Source: an uncultured Hyphomicrobiales bacterium
GTDB taxonomy: Bacteria; Pseudomonadota; Alphaproteobacteria; Rhizobiales; Ancalomicrobiaceae
DNA length: 64,000 nt
Reading direction: 5' to 3'
Assembly: GCA_903930435.1 (NCBI GenBank)
Contig: CAIYYN010000054.1
Location: forward strand, 248,001 to 312,000
Part shown: positions 45,591 through 53,774 of the stretch, one piece after another
Layout: each line of letters starts with the position of its first letter
Numbering within the stretch: position 1 is the first letter of the stretch
The notes under the pieces: generated by a model
Seen by the model: the letters and a program-made list of their open reading frames with translations, nothing else
Told to the model about the DNA's origin: nothing
Database searches by the model: none
Made by a program: the position numbers and the translations under genes

Positions 45591-45662
45591 CCCAGATCCA
45601 GATACCGGGTTGCGTCATGGGTCGGGTGGGAATGCCGTGAGGGCGAATCCTGACGGCCCGTA

Positions 45663-45691
45663 TTGCAATCTCGTGACAATTCCCCTATAGA
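45663..45691 (+). promoter_or_regulatory. Sigma-70-type promoter for rpmI-rplT
   Basis: TTGCAA, 17-base spacer, TATAGA: a close match to the housekeeping consensus, about 195 bases before rpmI. The long leader that results contains the hairpin described next. Confidence 0.65.
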
Positions 45692-45794
45692 CCCTCCAGC
45701 TTTCGAACAGGCCGGCTAAAAGGGCTGCCGTGTCCGTTCATGAATGCTCGAACCCAATCAATTCGATGCCACCATGGCGACGAGGGTTCACGCG

Positions 45795-45843
45795 GACCGA
45801 AATCCGGTCTCGCGGGTTGCGATCTGTTCGCCGGATTTCGGTC
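45795..45843 (+). promoter_or_regulatory. rpmI leader hairpin, possible L20 autoregulation site
   Basis: GACCGAAATCCGG and CCGGATTTCGGTC form a perfect 13-bp stem around a 23-base loop, ending 44 bases before the rpmI ATG. Ribosomal-protein operons with L35-L20 are known to be controlled by L20 binding to leader RNA; whether this hairpin is that site is inference. No strong T-run follows, so it is not a classical terminator. Confidence 0.55.
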
Positions 45844-45887
45844 TTGCGCGCTGATTGCATCGTTGCCGCAACTGATGAGAGAGCAAA

Positions 45888-46091
45888 ATGCCCAAGATTA
45901 AGACCAAGAGCGGCGCAAAAAAGCGTTTCAAGCTCACGGCCACCGGCAAGGTCAAGGTCCAGCAGGCCGGAAAACGTCACGGGATGATCAAGCGCACGGC
46001 GAAGTTTATCCGCAATGCGCGTGGAACCACTGTGATGAGTGAATCCGACGGCCGCAACATCCGGAAATTCTATCTGCCCAACGGCCTTTGA
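45888..46091 (+). CDS. rpmI: 50S ribosomal protein L35
   Basis: A 67-residue basic protein with the L35 signature [15 protein letters not shown] and the [14 protein letters not shown] stretch. Component of the large subunit. 54 bases before rplT, co-transcribed with it. Usual length for the family. Confidence 0.97.
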   Translation: MPKIKTKSGAKKRFKLTATGKVKVQQAGKRHGMIKRTAKFIRNARGTTVMSESDGRNIRKFYLPNGL

Positions 46092-46145
46092 GCCGTTAGC
46101 AGTTTCCGGACCTTGAACCCCATTTTCCCGTAAAGGAGAACCGTA

Positions 46146-46523
46146 ATGGCACGTGTGAAACGCGGTGTTACCGCCCACGCCAAGCATAAGAAGGTTTTGG
46201 AGGCCGCCAAGGGCTTCTACGGCCGTCGCAAGAATACCATCCGTACCGCCAAGGCTGCCGTCGACAAGTCGATGCAGTATGCCTATCGCGATCGCAAGGT
46301 GAAGAAGCGGAACTTCCGTTCGCTCTGGATCCAGCGCATCAACGCCGCCGTGCGCGAACTCGACTGGAACATGAACTATTCCAGGTTCATCGACGGTCTG
46401 ACGAAGGCTGGCATTGAAGTCGACCGCAAGGTCATGTCCGATCTCGCGATCACCCAGCCGGAAGCTTTCAAGGCGCTGTTCGACGCCGCCAAGGGCGCTC
46501 TGGCAAAGGCTGCGACGGCCTGA
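46146..46523 (+). CDS. rplT: 50S ribosomal protein L20
   Basis: A 125-residue rRNA-binding assembly protein: [27 protein letters not shown] at the N-terminus and [14 protein letters not shown]-like [14 protein letters not shown]. Preceded by AAAGGAG. L20 is an early assembly factor and, in other bacteria, translational repressor of its own operon; the leader hairpin upstream of rpmI could be its target here. A terminator follows. Confidence 0.97.
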   Translation: MARVKRGVTAHAKHKKVLEAAKGFYGRRKNTIRTAKAAVDKSMQYAYRDRKVKKRNFRSLWIQRINAAVRELDWNMNYSRFIDGLTKAGIEVDRKVMSDLAITQPEAFKALFDAAKGALAKAATA

Positions 46524-46549
46524 GTTTCAGGTTATCGTCCCATTTCAAG

Positions 46550-46576
46550 AGCCCCGCCGATGAAGCGGGGCTTTTT
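46550..46576 (+). terminator. Rho-independent terminator after rplT
   Basis: AGCCCCGC-CGATGAA-GCGGGGCT followed directly by a T-run: a textbook intrinsic terminator 26 bases after the rplT stop. It separates rpmI-rplT from pheS. Confidence 0.9.
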
Positions 46577-46672
46577 GCATTTGAGCATGCGCCAAGGTGA
46601 CTGGCGAGAACGTCAAAGTCTGCTAAAAGGGCGCAACTTCCGGCACTGCGCCACCATTCGGGACCCCAATCC

Positions 46673-47755
46673 ATGTCCGATCTGACGAGCCTTGAAACCG
46701 ACCTCCTTGCCCAGATTGAGGCTGCCAGCGATGAAACAGCATTGGAAGCGATCCGCATTGCCGCGCTCGGCAAGAAGGGATCGATTTCTGAACAGCTGAA
46801 ATTGCTGGGCAGCATGAGTCCGGAGGACCGCAAGACCATCGGACCGATCATCAATGGATTGAAGGACAAGATCGGTGATGCGCTGACGGCCCGCCGCGAA
46901 GTGCTGAAGGACGCGGCCCTGACGGCCCGGCTCGCGCGCGAAACCGTTGATATCACGTTGCCGCTGCGACCCAACCCGACCAGCGAAGGCCGGATTCACC
47001 CGATCGCGCAAGTGATCGACGAACTGACCGCGATCTTTGCCGACATGGGCTTCGGTGTTGCGGAAGGCCCGGATGTCGAGACCGATTATTACAATTTCAC
47101 GGCGCTGAATTTCCCGATCGGCCATCCGGCTCGCGAAATGCACGACACGTTCTTCTTCAACCCGAAGGAAGATGGCAGCCGTCTTTTGTTGCGCACGCAT
47201 ACGTCGCCGGTTCAGGTGCGCACGATGCAGGCGCAAAAGCCGCCGATCCGGGTCATTTGTCCGGGCCGCACCTACCGCTGCGACAGCGACCAGACGCACA
47301 CGCCCATGTTCCATCAGGTTGAGGGGCTGGTGATCGACAAGACGTCGACCATCGGCACGCTGAAATGGGTGCTGGAAGAATTCCTGAAGGCATTCTTTGA
47401 AGTGCCGTCGGTTGAAATGCGGTTCCGCCCGTCATTTTTCCCGTTCACGGAACCGTCCTACGAATGCGATATCCGCTGTGATCGCTCTGGCCCGGAAATC
47501 AAGTTCGGCGAAGGCAACGACTGGCTCGAAATCCTCGGCTGCGGCATGGTGCATCCCAATGTCTTGCGCATGAGTGGCATTGATCCGGCCGAATATCAGG
47601 GCTTTGCCTTCGGCATGGGTATCGACCGCATTGCCATGCTGAAATACGGCATGAACGATCTGCGCGCCTTCTTCGATGCCGATGTCCGCTGGATCAAGCA
47701 GTACGGCTTCCGCCCGCTCGAAGTCCCGACATTGTTCGGTGGCGTGAGCGGCTGA
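46673..47755 (+). CDS. pheS: Phenylalanyl-tRNA synthetase alpha subunit
   Basis: A 360-residue class II synthetase subunit. After an N-terminal coiled-coil (about 1-85) come the catalytic motifs: [19 protein letters not shown] (motif 1), [12 protein letters not shown] and [10 protein letters not shown] (motif 2 region), and [14 protein letters not shown] (motif 3). It charges tRNA-Phe together with PheT as a heterotetramer in the cytoplasm. In this genome pheT is not directly adjacent: a DUF559 gene and repeat DNA of about 750 bases separate them. Confidence 0.97.
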   Translation: MSDLTSLETDLLAQIEAASDETALEAIRIAALGKKGSISEQLKLLGSMSPEDRKTIGPIINGLKDKIGDALTARREVLKDAALTARLARETVDITLPLRPNPTSEGRIHPIAQVIDELTAIFADMGFGVAEGPDVETDYYNFTALNFPIGHPAREMHDTFFFNPKEDGSRLLLRTHTSPVQVRTMQAQKPPIRVICPGRTYRCDSDQTHTPMFHQVEGLVIDKTSTIGTLKWVLEEFLKAFFEVPSVEMRFRPSFFPFTEPSYECDIRCDRSGPEIKFGEGNDWLEILGCGMVHPNVLRMSGIDPAEYQGFAFGMGIDRIAMLKYGMNDLRAFFDADVRWIKQYGFRPLEVPTLFGGVSG

Positions 47756-47786
47756 GCAACCACTAAGACATAGTCTGGACTAAGGG

Positions 47787-47907
47787 ACCCCTCATCCGGC
47801 CTTCGGCCACCTTCTCCCGCAAGGGGAGAAGGCGACACAAACCGAGCGCTCTCGTTATGGCCCTTCTCCCCTTGCGGGAGAAGGTGGCCAACGGCCGGAT
47901 GAGGGGT
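47787..47907. repeat. MITE-like inverted repeat, copy A
   Basis: A 121-bp element with near-perfect ~46-bp terminal inverted arms: it opens ACCCCTCATCCGGCC and ends with GGCCGGATGAGGGGT. Each arm has its own hairpin, CTTCTCCC-GCAA-GGGGAGAAG. The centre is similar, in reverse complement, to the centre of copy B (48345-48460). Such palindromic GC-rich elements are common as dispersed intergenic repeats in Hyphomicrobiales. It lies just after pheS and could form a strong RNA structure. Confidence 0.85.
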
Positions 47908-47950
47908 AACGAACTACCGATAGACGCATAATTCCTGCGAAAGACGTCCA

Positions 47951-48505
47951 ATGCCGCATCGCTCCGTCCCATCTTTTCAACGTCAGAACGCGCGCAGCCT
48001 GCGTCGCGAAATGACGGATGTGGAGCGGAAGCTATGGTATGCGTTGCGAGCGCAGAGGTTTGCGTCGGTCAAATTCCGTCGACAGGTGCCGATTGGTCCC
48101 TACATCGTCGATTTTCTATGTAACGCGGCAAAGCTGGTCATCGAACTCGATGGCGGCCAGCACAATGAGACCGAACATCGCCAGCGTGATGAAATCCGTG
48201 ACGTGTATTTGACGAACGACGGTTATCGCGTTCTGCGCTTCTGGAATTTTGAGATCAATTCGCAGTTTTCGGCCTGCATGGATCGTATCTATCTGGCCTT
48301 GATCGAACAGGGACTTCCGCTTGAAGCTTCTGGAATTGCTGCTGACCCCTCATCCGGCCGTTGGCCACCTTCTCCCGCAAGGGGAGAAGGGTCAGACGAG
48401 AGCGGTTCGTATGTGTCGCCTTCTCCCCTTGCGGGAGAAGGTGGCCAACGGCCGGATGAGAAGTTCAAATCAGACACCTTTTACTCACCCGTGAGCGTCC
48501 AATGA
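47951..48505 (+). CDS. DUF559 (restriction-endonuclease-like fold) protein between pheS and pheT
   Basis: A 184-residue protein. Residues about 8-117 form a DUF559 domain related to very-short-patch-repair-type endonucleases: ARSLRREMTDVERKLWYALR, KFRRQVPIGPYIVDFLC, KLVIELDGGQH (the Asp and Glu/Gln-type catalytic positions) and YRVLRFWNFEI. Residues about 132-170 are not part of the domain: they are translated from the repeat copy B and are low-complexity and Pro/Gly/Arg-rich. Its stop overlaps the pheT start by ATGA. DUF559 genes recur at this spot in related bacteria, as far as I know; the function is unproven, possibly DNA repair or a stand-alone nuclease. Confidence 0.85.
   Translation: MPHRSVPSFQRQNARSLRREMTDVERKLWYALRAQRFASVKFRRQVPIGPYIVDFLCNAAKLVIELDGGQHNETEHRQRDEIRDVYLTNDGYRVLRFWNFEINSQFSACMDRIYLALIEQGLPLEASGIAADPSSGRWPPSPARGEGSDESGSYVSPSPLAGEGGQRPDEKFKSDTFYSPVSVQ
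48345..48460. repeat. MITE-like inverted repeat, copy B (inside the DUF559 gene)
   Basis: A 116-bp element with the same arms as copy A (ACCCCTCATCCGGCC at the left, GGCCGGATGAG at the right) but in the opposite overall orientation, judged from the asymmetric centre. It sits in the last third of the DUF559 ORF without disturbing the frame and supplies its C-terminal tail up to pheT. Confidence 0.85.
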
Positions 48506-50922
48506 AATTCACTCTCTCCTGGCTCAAAGATCATCTCGACACCTCGGCCACGCTGGACGAGATCACGGACAAGCTGACCATGATCGGCCTTGAGGTCGAT
48601 GGTGTCGAGGACAAGGCGAAGACGCTGAAATCCTTCATCACGGCGCGCGTGGTGTCGGCGGTCCAGCATCCCAATGCGGATCGCCTGCGTGTCTGCATGG
48701 TCGACGTGGGGCAGGGCGAACCGATCCAGGTCGTCTGCGGCGCGCCGAATGCGCGCGAGGGACTGAAGTCGGTGTTCTCGCCGCCGGGCACCTATATTCC
48801 GGGCAAGAACATCACGCTTGGCGTCGGGTCCATTCGCGGCGTCGAAAGTCGCGGCATGCTATGTTCGGCGGCGGAACTGGAGCTGTCGAATGATCACGAT
48901 GGCATCATCGAGCTGCCTGCCGACGCGCCGGTCGGCGTGGCCTATACCGACTATGCCGGGATCGGCGATCCCGTCATCGACATCAATCTGACGCCGAACC
49001 GGGCAGATTGCACCGGGGTACGGGGTGTGGCGCGGGATCTGGCGGCAGCCGACATCGGCACGCTGAAGCCCGATCTGATCCGCGCATTGCCGGGCAGCTA
49101 TCCCTCGCCTATCAACGTCGAACTACGCTTTGCGCCTGGCGAGACCGTCGCCTGTCCGGCCTTTTACGGGCGCTACATCCGGGGCGTGAAAAACGGCCCG
49201 AGCCCGGAATGGCTGCAAAAGCGGCTCCGGGATGTGGGCCTGCGTCCGATCAGCGCACTCGTTGACATGACGAACTTTATCTCGCTGGATCGCGGGCGTC
49301 CCTTGCATGTGTTTGATGCGGCGAAGATTACCGGCACCATCCATGCCCGCTTTGGCAAGACGGGTGAAAACCTGCTGGCCCTGGACGGCAAGACTTACGC
49401 CATTGATGAAAAAATGTGCGTCATCGCAGATGACACCGGGCCGCTTGGCCTTGGCGGCATCATGGGCGGTGAAGCCTCGGGCTGCACGGACGAGACAACC
49501 GATGTCTTCATTGAATGCGCCTATTTCGATCCGTTGGTGATCGCGGAAACCGGGCGTCGCCTCGGCATCGTGTCAGACGCGCGCTATCGGTTCGAACGCG
49601 GCATTGATCCGGCCTTCGTCGGGCCTGGCCTCGATTATGCGACCCAGATGGTGCTGGATCTGTGCGGCGGCACGCCATCCGATGCCGTTCGCGTCGGGAC
49701 GCCGCCGGATCTGGAGCGGGTCATCGAATTCCCGCTGTCCGAGGTTCGCAGATTGTCCGGCCTCGATCTGCACCGGATCGAGATCCGTCATATTCTGGAA
49801 CGCCTTGGTTTTCTGGTCGTCGCCAACAATGACCCATGGCGCGTGGCCGTTCCGTCCTGGCGGGCGGATATCCACGGCAGCGCCGATCTCGTCGAAGAGG
49901 TCGTGCGCATCCATGGCGTCGGCCATGTGCCCCTGAAGCCGTTGGAGGCCACGGGCACGGTGAACGGCAAGGTCCTGACCACGACGCAGTCGCGCCGGTC
50001 GCGCGCCCGTCGTCAGCTGGCTGCGCGTGGAATGCTTGAGGCCGTGACCTGGTCGTTCATTTCCAAGGCACAGGCGACGCATTTCGGCGGCGGTTCGGCA
50101 GAGCTGGCGCTCGCCAATCCGATTGCTGCCGATCTCTCGGACATGCGCCCAAGCCTGCTGCCCGGCCTGATCGCGGCAAGCGGGCGCAATGCCGCGCGCG
50201 GCCATGGTGACGTCGCCCTGTTCGAAGTCGGCCAGGTGTTCAAGTCGGATGCGCAGGAAGGCCAGAAGGCCAATGCAACGGGCATTCGGCGTGGCACGGC
50301 GGGTCTGAATGGCGCGGGCCGCCATTGGTCGGCTCCAGCGAAATCCGTTACCTGGGAAGACGCCAAGGCCGATGCGCTCGCCGTTCTGGAAGCCATCGGC
50401 GCGCCGGTCGACAAGCTGCAACTGACGCGCAACGTGCCCGCATGGTTCCATCCAGGACGGTCCGGGACGCTTCAACTCGGACCGCAGGCAATTCTGGCGC
50501 ATTTCGGTGAATTGCATCCCAAGACACTGGGATCGCTGGATGTGACCGGTCCCGTCGTCGGCTTCGAGGTGTTTCTCGAAGCGCTCGCAGAGCCGAAGGC
50601 GCGGTCCACGCGGTCCAAGGGCGCGTTGCAGGTCTCGGAGTTCCAGGCGGTCAGTCGTGATTTCGCGTTTGTTGTCAAGGACTCCGTCGAAGCCGACAAG
50701 ATCCTGAAAGCCGTTCGGGGAGCCGACAAGGCGCTCATCACCGAGGTGAATGTGTTCGACGTGTTCCGGGGTCCCGCCATCGGCGAGGGCAACAAGTCGG
50801 TTGGTATCGAGATCACAATCCAGCCGAAGGACAAGACGCTGACCGACGAGGAAATTGACGCGATCAGCCAGAAGGTGATCGCAGCGGTGACAAAGGCGAC
50901 TGGGGCGACCCTGCGCGGCTGA
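48502..50922 (+). CDS. pheT: Phenylalanyl-tRNA synthetase beta subunit
   Basis: An 806-residue subunit of full length. Domains in order: tRNA-binding OB fold (about 40-150, VVSAVQHPNADRLRVC), B3/B4 with the editing site (about 200-400; PRPLHVFDA-like GRPLHVFDAAK), B5 (about 410-475), catalytic-like core, and the C-terminal anticodon-binding FDX-ACB domain (about 710-806, VSRDFAFVVK). The ATG overlaps the stop of the DUF559 gene, so translation depends on it or is independent via GAGCG upstream; this is unusual for an essential gene. Confidence 0.97.
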   Translation: MKFTLSWLKDHLDTSATLDEITDKLTMIGLEVDGVEDKAKTLKSFITARVVSAVQHPNADRLRVCMVDVGQGEPIQVVCGAPNAREGLKSVFSPPGTYIPGKNITLGVGSIRGVESRGMLCSAAELELSNDHDGIIELPADAPVGVAYTDYAGIGDPVIDINLTPNRADCTGVRGVARDLAAADIGTLKPDLIRALPGSYPSPINVELRFAPGETVACPAFYGRYIRGVKNGPSPEWLQKRLRDVGLRPISALVDMTNFISLDRGRPLHVFDAAKITGTIHARFGKTGENLLALDGKTYAIDEKMCVIADDTGPLGLGGIMGGEASGCTDETTDVFIECAYFDPLVIAETGRRLGIVSDARYRFERGIDPAFVGPGLDYATQMVLDLCGGTPSDAVRVGTPPDLERVIEFPLSEVRRLSGLDLHRIEIRHILERLGFLVVANNDPWRVAVPSWRADIHGSADLVEEVVRIHGVGHVPLKPLEATGTVNGKVLTTTQSRRSRARRQLAARGMLEAVTWSFISKAQATHFGGGSAELALANPIAADLSDMRPSLLPGLIAASGRNAARGHGDVALFEVGQVFKSDAQEGQKANATGIRRGTAGLNGAGRHWSAPAKSVTWEDAKADALAVLEAIGAPVDKLQLTRNVPAWFHPGRSGTLQLGPQAILAHFGELHPKTLGSLDVTGPVVGFEVFLEALAEPKARSTRSKGALQVSEFQAVSRDFAFVVKDSVEADKILKAVRGADKALITEVNVFDVFRGPAIGEGNKSVGIEITIQPKDKTLTDEEIDAISQKVIAAVTKATGATLRG

Positions 50923-51099
50923 TACGGTGACAGGGGGGTGGTGCTGAACAGGCACCGTCCCGTTGCGTCACACGACCGTCATTGAGGAATTGCGCAAAGG
51001 ATCGGCAGGCGCTATAAAAGGACCAATTCCCGTTAATTGATGATTTGGTCAGCCTCGCCCCGGCGGAAGTCCCGGGCGAAGCAACAAGGAGAGACTGTC

Positions 51100-51813
51100 A
51101 TGTCGACTGCGCTGAATATGCCGCTGATGCCGAAGGCGACGGCGGTCTGGCTTGTCGAGAACACCGCCCTCAGTTTTGAGCAGATAGCGGCTTTCTGTCG
51201 CCTGCATCCGCTCGAGGTGAAGGCGATTGCTGACGGTGAAGCGGCGCAGGGCATCAAGGGCATGGACCCGATCATGACGGGCCAATTGACGCGCGATGAA
51301 ATCGACCGCGCCCAGCGCGAGCCGGCCTATCGTCTGAAACTGGCGGATCGCAAGGTGAAGGTGCCGGAGTCCAAGCGTCGTGGCCCGCGCTATACGCCGG
51401 TTTCGCGTCGCCAGGATCGTCCGAACGCCATTCTCTGGATCCTGCGCAATCATCCGGAACTGAAGGATGCGGCCATCATGCGGCTGGTCGGCACGACGAA
51501 GACCACGATCCAGCAGATCCGTGAACGCAGCCACTGGAATGCCGCCAATCTGGCTCCGATGGACCCGGTCACGCTCGGTCTGTGCTCGCAGCTTGATCTT
51601 GATCTTGAAGTCGAACGGGCCTCGAAGGGTCTGCCGCGTCGCGACGAGCATGATCCGAATGCTTCGATCCTGTTGCCGGTCGATGAAACCACGGCGGACA
51701 ATGCGCTGCAGGATTATGGCCGCACTGAGGACAAGTCGGACGAACTGGATGCCGACAAGATCTTCGCCAAGCTGAAGAGCATGAATGCGCCGAAAGAGGT
51801 CGAAGAAGACTGA
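51100..51813 (+). CDS. trcR: TrcR/DUF1013 cell-cycle transcriptional regulator
   Basis: A 237-residue protein of the alphaproteobacterial DUF1013 family, called TrcR. Recognised by PLMPKATAVWLVENTALSFEQIA, the SKRRGPRYTPVSRRQDRP stretch, and LRLVGTTKTTIQQIRERSHWN-like MRLVGTTKTTIQQIRERSHWN, a second HTH. It is a nucleoid/RNA-polymerase associated regulator in relatives. ATG at 51100 preceded by AAGGAGA; the upstream Met codons at 51037 are not supported. Followed by a very stable hairpin. Confidence 0.85.
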   Translation: MSTALNMPLMPKATAVWLVENTALSFEQIAAFCRLHPLEVKAIADGEAAQGIKGMDPIMTGQLTRDEIDRAQREPAYRLKLADRKVKVPESKRRGPRYTPVSRRQDRPNAILWILRNHPELKDAAIMRLVGTTKTTIQQIRERSHWNAANLAPMDPVTLGLCSQLDLDLEVERASKGLPRRDEHDPNASILLPVDETTADNALQDYGRTEDKSDELDADKIFAKLKSMNAPKEVEED

Positions 51814-51836
51814 TTGACACACCGTTGACCAATGTC

Positions 51837-51883
51837 CAAGAGCGGGTTCAAGGCGGTAGATCTCCGCCTTGAACCCGCTCTTG
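51837..51883 (+). terminator. 20-bp perfect hairpin after trcR
   Basis: CAAGAGCGGGTTCAAGGCGG (51837-51856) pairs perfectly with 51864-51883 around a seven-base loop. No T-tract follows. It starts 23 bases after the stop and probably ends or stabilises the trcR transcript; its symmetry means it works in both directions. Confidence 0.55.
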
Positions 51884-52034
51884 CATGTGGCCCATTGTCA
51901 TCCCATATTCACTGTAGGGTTTTGGTAACCCGTCTGGATGCCTAATAGGATTCAGACAGTCTGTTCGGGATGATCGCGTGCTCCATATGATGACGCGTGA
52001 TCGTCTCAGGTCGCTTTCATGAGGGCCTTCATCG

Positions 52035-52466
52035 ATGTCGCGTATTCCGGGCTTTTCCAGCCCATTTCTGCTGGGATTTGACGAAATCGAGCGTGTGCTC
52101 GACCGTGTCTCCAAAGCCGCCAATGACGGCTATCCGCCCTACAATATCGAGCGATTGCTCCGCACGGGTCGTAACAGCGATATCCTGCGCATCACGCTGG
52201 CGGTTGCCGGTTTCACCCGTGATCAGCTCGAAGTCACGATCGAAGAAAGCCAGTTGGTCATTCGCGGGCGTCAATCCGATGACGACAAGACGCGCCAGTT
52301 CCTGCATCGCGGGATTGCTGCGCGTCAGTTCCAACGCATGTTCGTGCTGGCGGAAGGAATTGAGGTCATCGGCGCGGAGCTGAAGGACGGGCTGTTGTCG
52401 GTTGATCTGGCGCGACCTGAGCCGGAGCGGATCATTCGCCGGATCGATATCGCCATCGGGGACTGA
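52035..52466 (+). CDS. Hsp20 family small heat-shock protein
   Basis: A 143-residue chaperone of rhizobial class (IbpA/HspX type). The alpha-crystallin domain spans about 38-130, with YNIERL, ILRITLAVAGFTRDQLEV and the C-terminal GLLSVDLARPEPE; the IxI-like tail is RRIDIAI. N-terminus MSRIPGFSSPFLLGFDEIERVL is typical. It holds unfolding proteins for the ATP-dependent chaperones. 33 bases ahead of a DUF1150 gene, a pairing seen throughout the order. No clear heat-shock promoter or ROSE element was identified. Confidence 0.9.
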   Translation: MSRIPGFSSPFLLGFDEIERVLDRVSKAANDGYPPYNIERLLRTGRNSDILRITLAVAGFTRDQLEVTIEESQLVIRGRQSDDDKTRQFLHRGIAARQFQRMFVLAEGIEVIGAELKDGLLSVDLARPEPERIIRRIDIAIGD

Positions 52467-52499
52467 ATTCGAAGTCAAGTTGCGTGAAGGAGTAGTCAA

Positions 52500-52757
52500 A
52501 TGCCCAATCATCATGTGCCGTTGCCGTTGCCAATCGAAACCTTTGCGGGGCTCGGTGAAGGCAAGCTCGCCTATGTCCGGCAGATCCGCTCGGAAGATCT
52601 CAGCGGTCTGTTCCCGGACGCACCGCCCGTCGTGCCTGGCCTCAAGCTCTGGGCGCTGTCCCACGCGAATGGTCGACCAATCCTGATCTCAGACAGTCGC
52701 GAAGCCGCCATTGCAAATGCAGCCGAACACGACCTGCTGATGGTCTCGGTGCACTGA
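52500..52757 (+). CDS. DUF1150 protein
   Basis: An 85-residue small protein of the DUF1150 family, identified by LAYVRQIRSEDLSGLFPD and LWALSHANGRPILISDSREAA. Function unknown; its constant position behind hsp20 in these bacteria suggests involvement in the same stress response. Preceded by AAGGAG. Convergent with the transporter gene 2 bases downstream. Confidence 0.85.
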   Translation: MPNHHVPLPLPIETFAGLGEGKLAYVRQIRSEDLSGLFPDAPPVVPGLKLWALSHANGRPILISDSREAAIANAAEHDLLMVSVH

Positions 52758-52759
52758 TA

Positions 52760-53665
52760 TTAGGGATGCGTCTCGGATCCCGACCGGGATGACCACATGA
52801 TATGACCGATTACCGCCGCGACGACGATGGCACCGCCCAAAATCGTCGTCAGTCGCGGCGTTTCGGCGAGGACCAGCCACACCCAGAATGGCGACAACGG
52901 CGCGTCAAGCGCTGCAATCAGGCCGGATACGGTTGCCGGAATAAACCCGGCCCCGACGAAAAACAGGATGAACCCGAACCCGGTATTGACCATGCCGAAG
53001 AGAGCGAGCATCCCGAGGTCGCCGGCGGTCAGGTCAAAGGCATGGGCAAAGGGCGCCGAGCAGAGCGTGCAGGCAAAGCCTGACATGGCCGCGCTTGCGA
53101 CGGGGTCGACCGTCGTGCCCGACCGCTGGATCAACAGCGATCCGACCATGGATGCGGTCATCAGGATGGCGACGAGATCGCCGGAGAGCGCGCCTTCGCC
53201 AGCGCCTGCCACCACCGTCAGCGTGACGCCAAACATCGCAAAAACACTGGCGATCACGCTTGAGCGGCTCGGCCTTTCCTTGAGCCAGACCCAGGAAAAC
53301 AGTGCAGCAGCAAGGGGCATCGTCGAATAGATGATGGTCACGTGGGCGACAGTCGTCAGCTTCATGGCCGAAATGAACGTGAGCATGCCGATCGTGTTGG
53401 TCGCGGTAAACGCCCAGCCGCGCCAGCCAAACGCCCGGAAGGTGCCGAGAATGCGACTCCGGTCGCGCGCCACGACGAACGCGAGTGCGGTCAGTCCGCC
53501 GAAGAAGCCGCGCCAGTAGAGTTGCGTCCAGGCATCGAGCGGAATGAGCCGGACGAACAGCCCGGTCGATGACCAGCAGATCGCCGAGAACAGCGTGATT
53601 GCTACGCCGTAATGGTAATCCGACGCGAAACCGGCCCTCAGACGTGTAGCAATCGCTGCGATCAT
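52760..53665 (-). CDS. EamA/DMT-family membrane transporter
   Basis: A 301-residue ten-helix permease made of two EamA repeats: first from about residue 17 (YGVAITLFSAICWSSTGLFVRLI), second from about 150. WAFTATNTIGMLTFISAMKLTTVAHVTIIYSTMPLAAALFSWVWLKER is the typical repeat end. Substrate (drug or metabolite) unknown. I choose the ATG at 53665 with AAGG upstream; a longer frame begins at 53749 but adds 28 non-membrane residues. Confidence 0.85.
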   Translation of the reverse strand: MIAAIATRLRAGFASDYHYGVAITLFSAICWSSTGLFVRLIPLDAWTQLYWRGFFGGLTALAFVVARDRSRILGTFRAFGWRGWAFTATNTIGMLTFISAMKLTTVAHVTIIYSTMPLAAALFSWVWLKERPSRSSVIASVFAMFGVTLTVVAGAGEGALSGDLVAILMTASMVGSLLIQRSGTTVDPVASAAMSGFACTLCSAPFAHAFDLTAGDLGMLALFGMVNTGFGFILFFVGAGFIPATVSGLIAALDAPLSPFWVWLVLAETPRLTTILGGAIVVAAVIGHIMWSSRSGSETHP

Positions 53666-53774
53666 CGGTCGGGGCCTTGCGGGTAATACGGTCACGGGAG
53701 CGCGAGGATAAACGCCCGGAAACCAGCGGGGCTGGCCTGAATGCGTCAATCCTGCCGAAATTTCGGACCCCGGT

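Noticed and set aside
49573-50955. 460-codon minus-strand frame opposite pheT
   Set aside because: Shadow of pheT, no recognisable domain, low-complexity His/Arg/Gln-rich composition.
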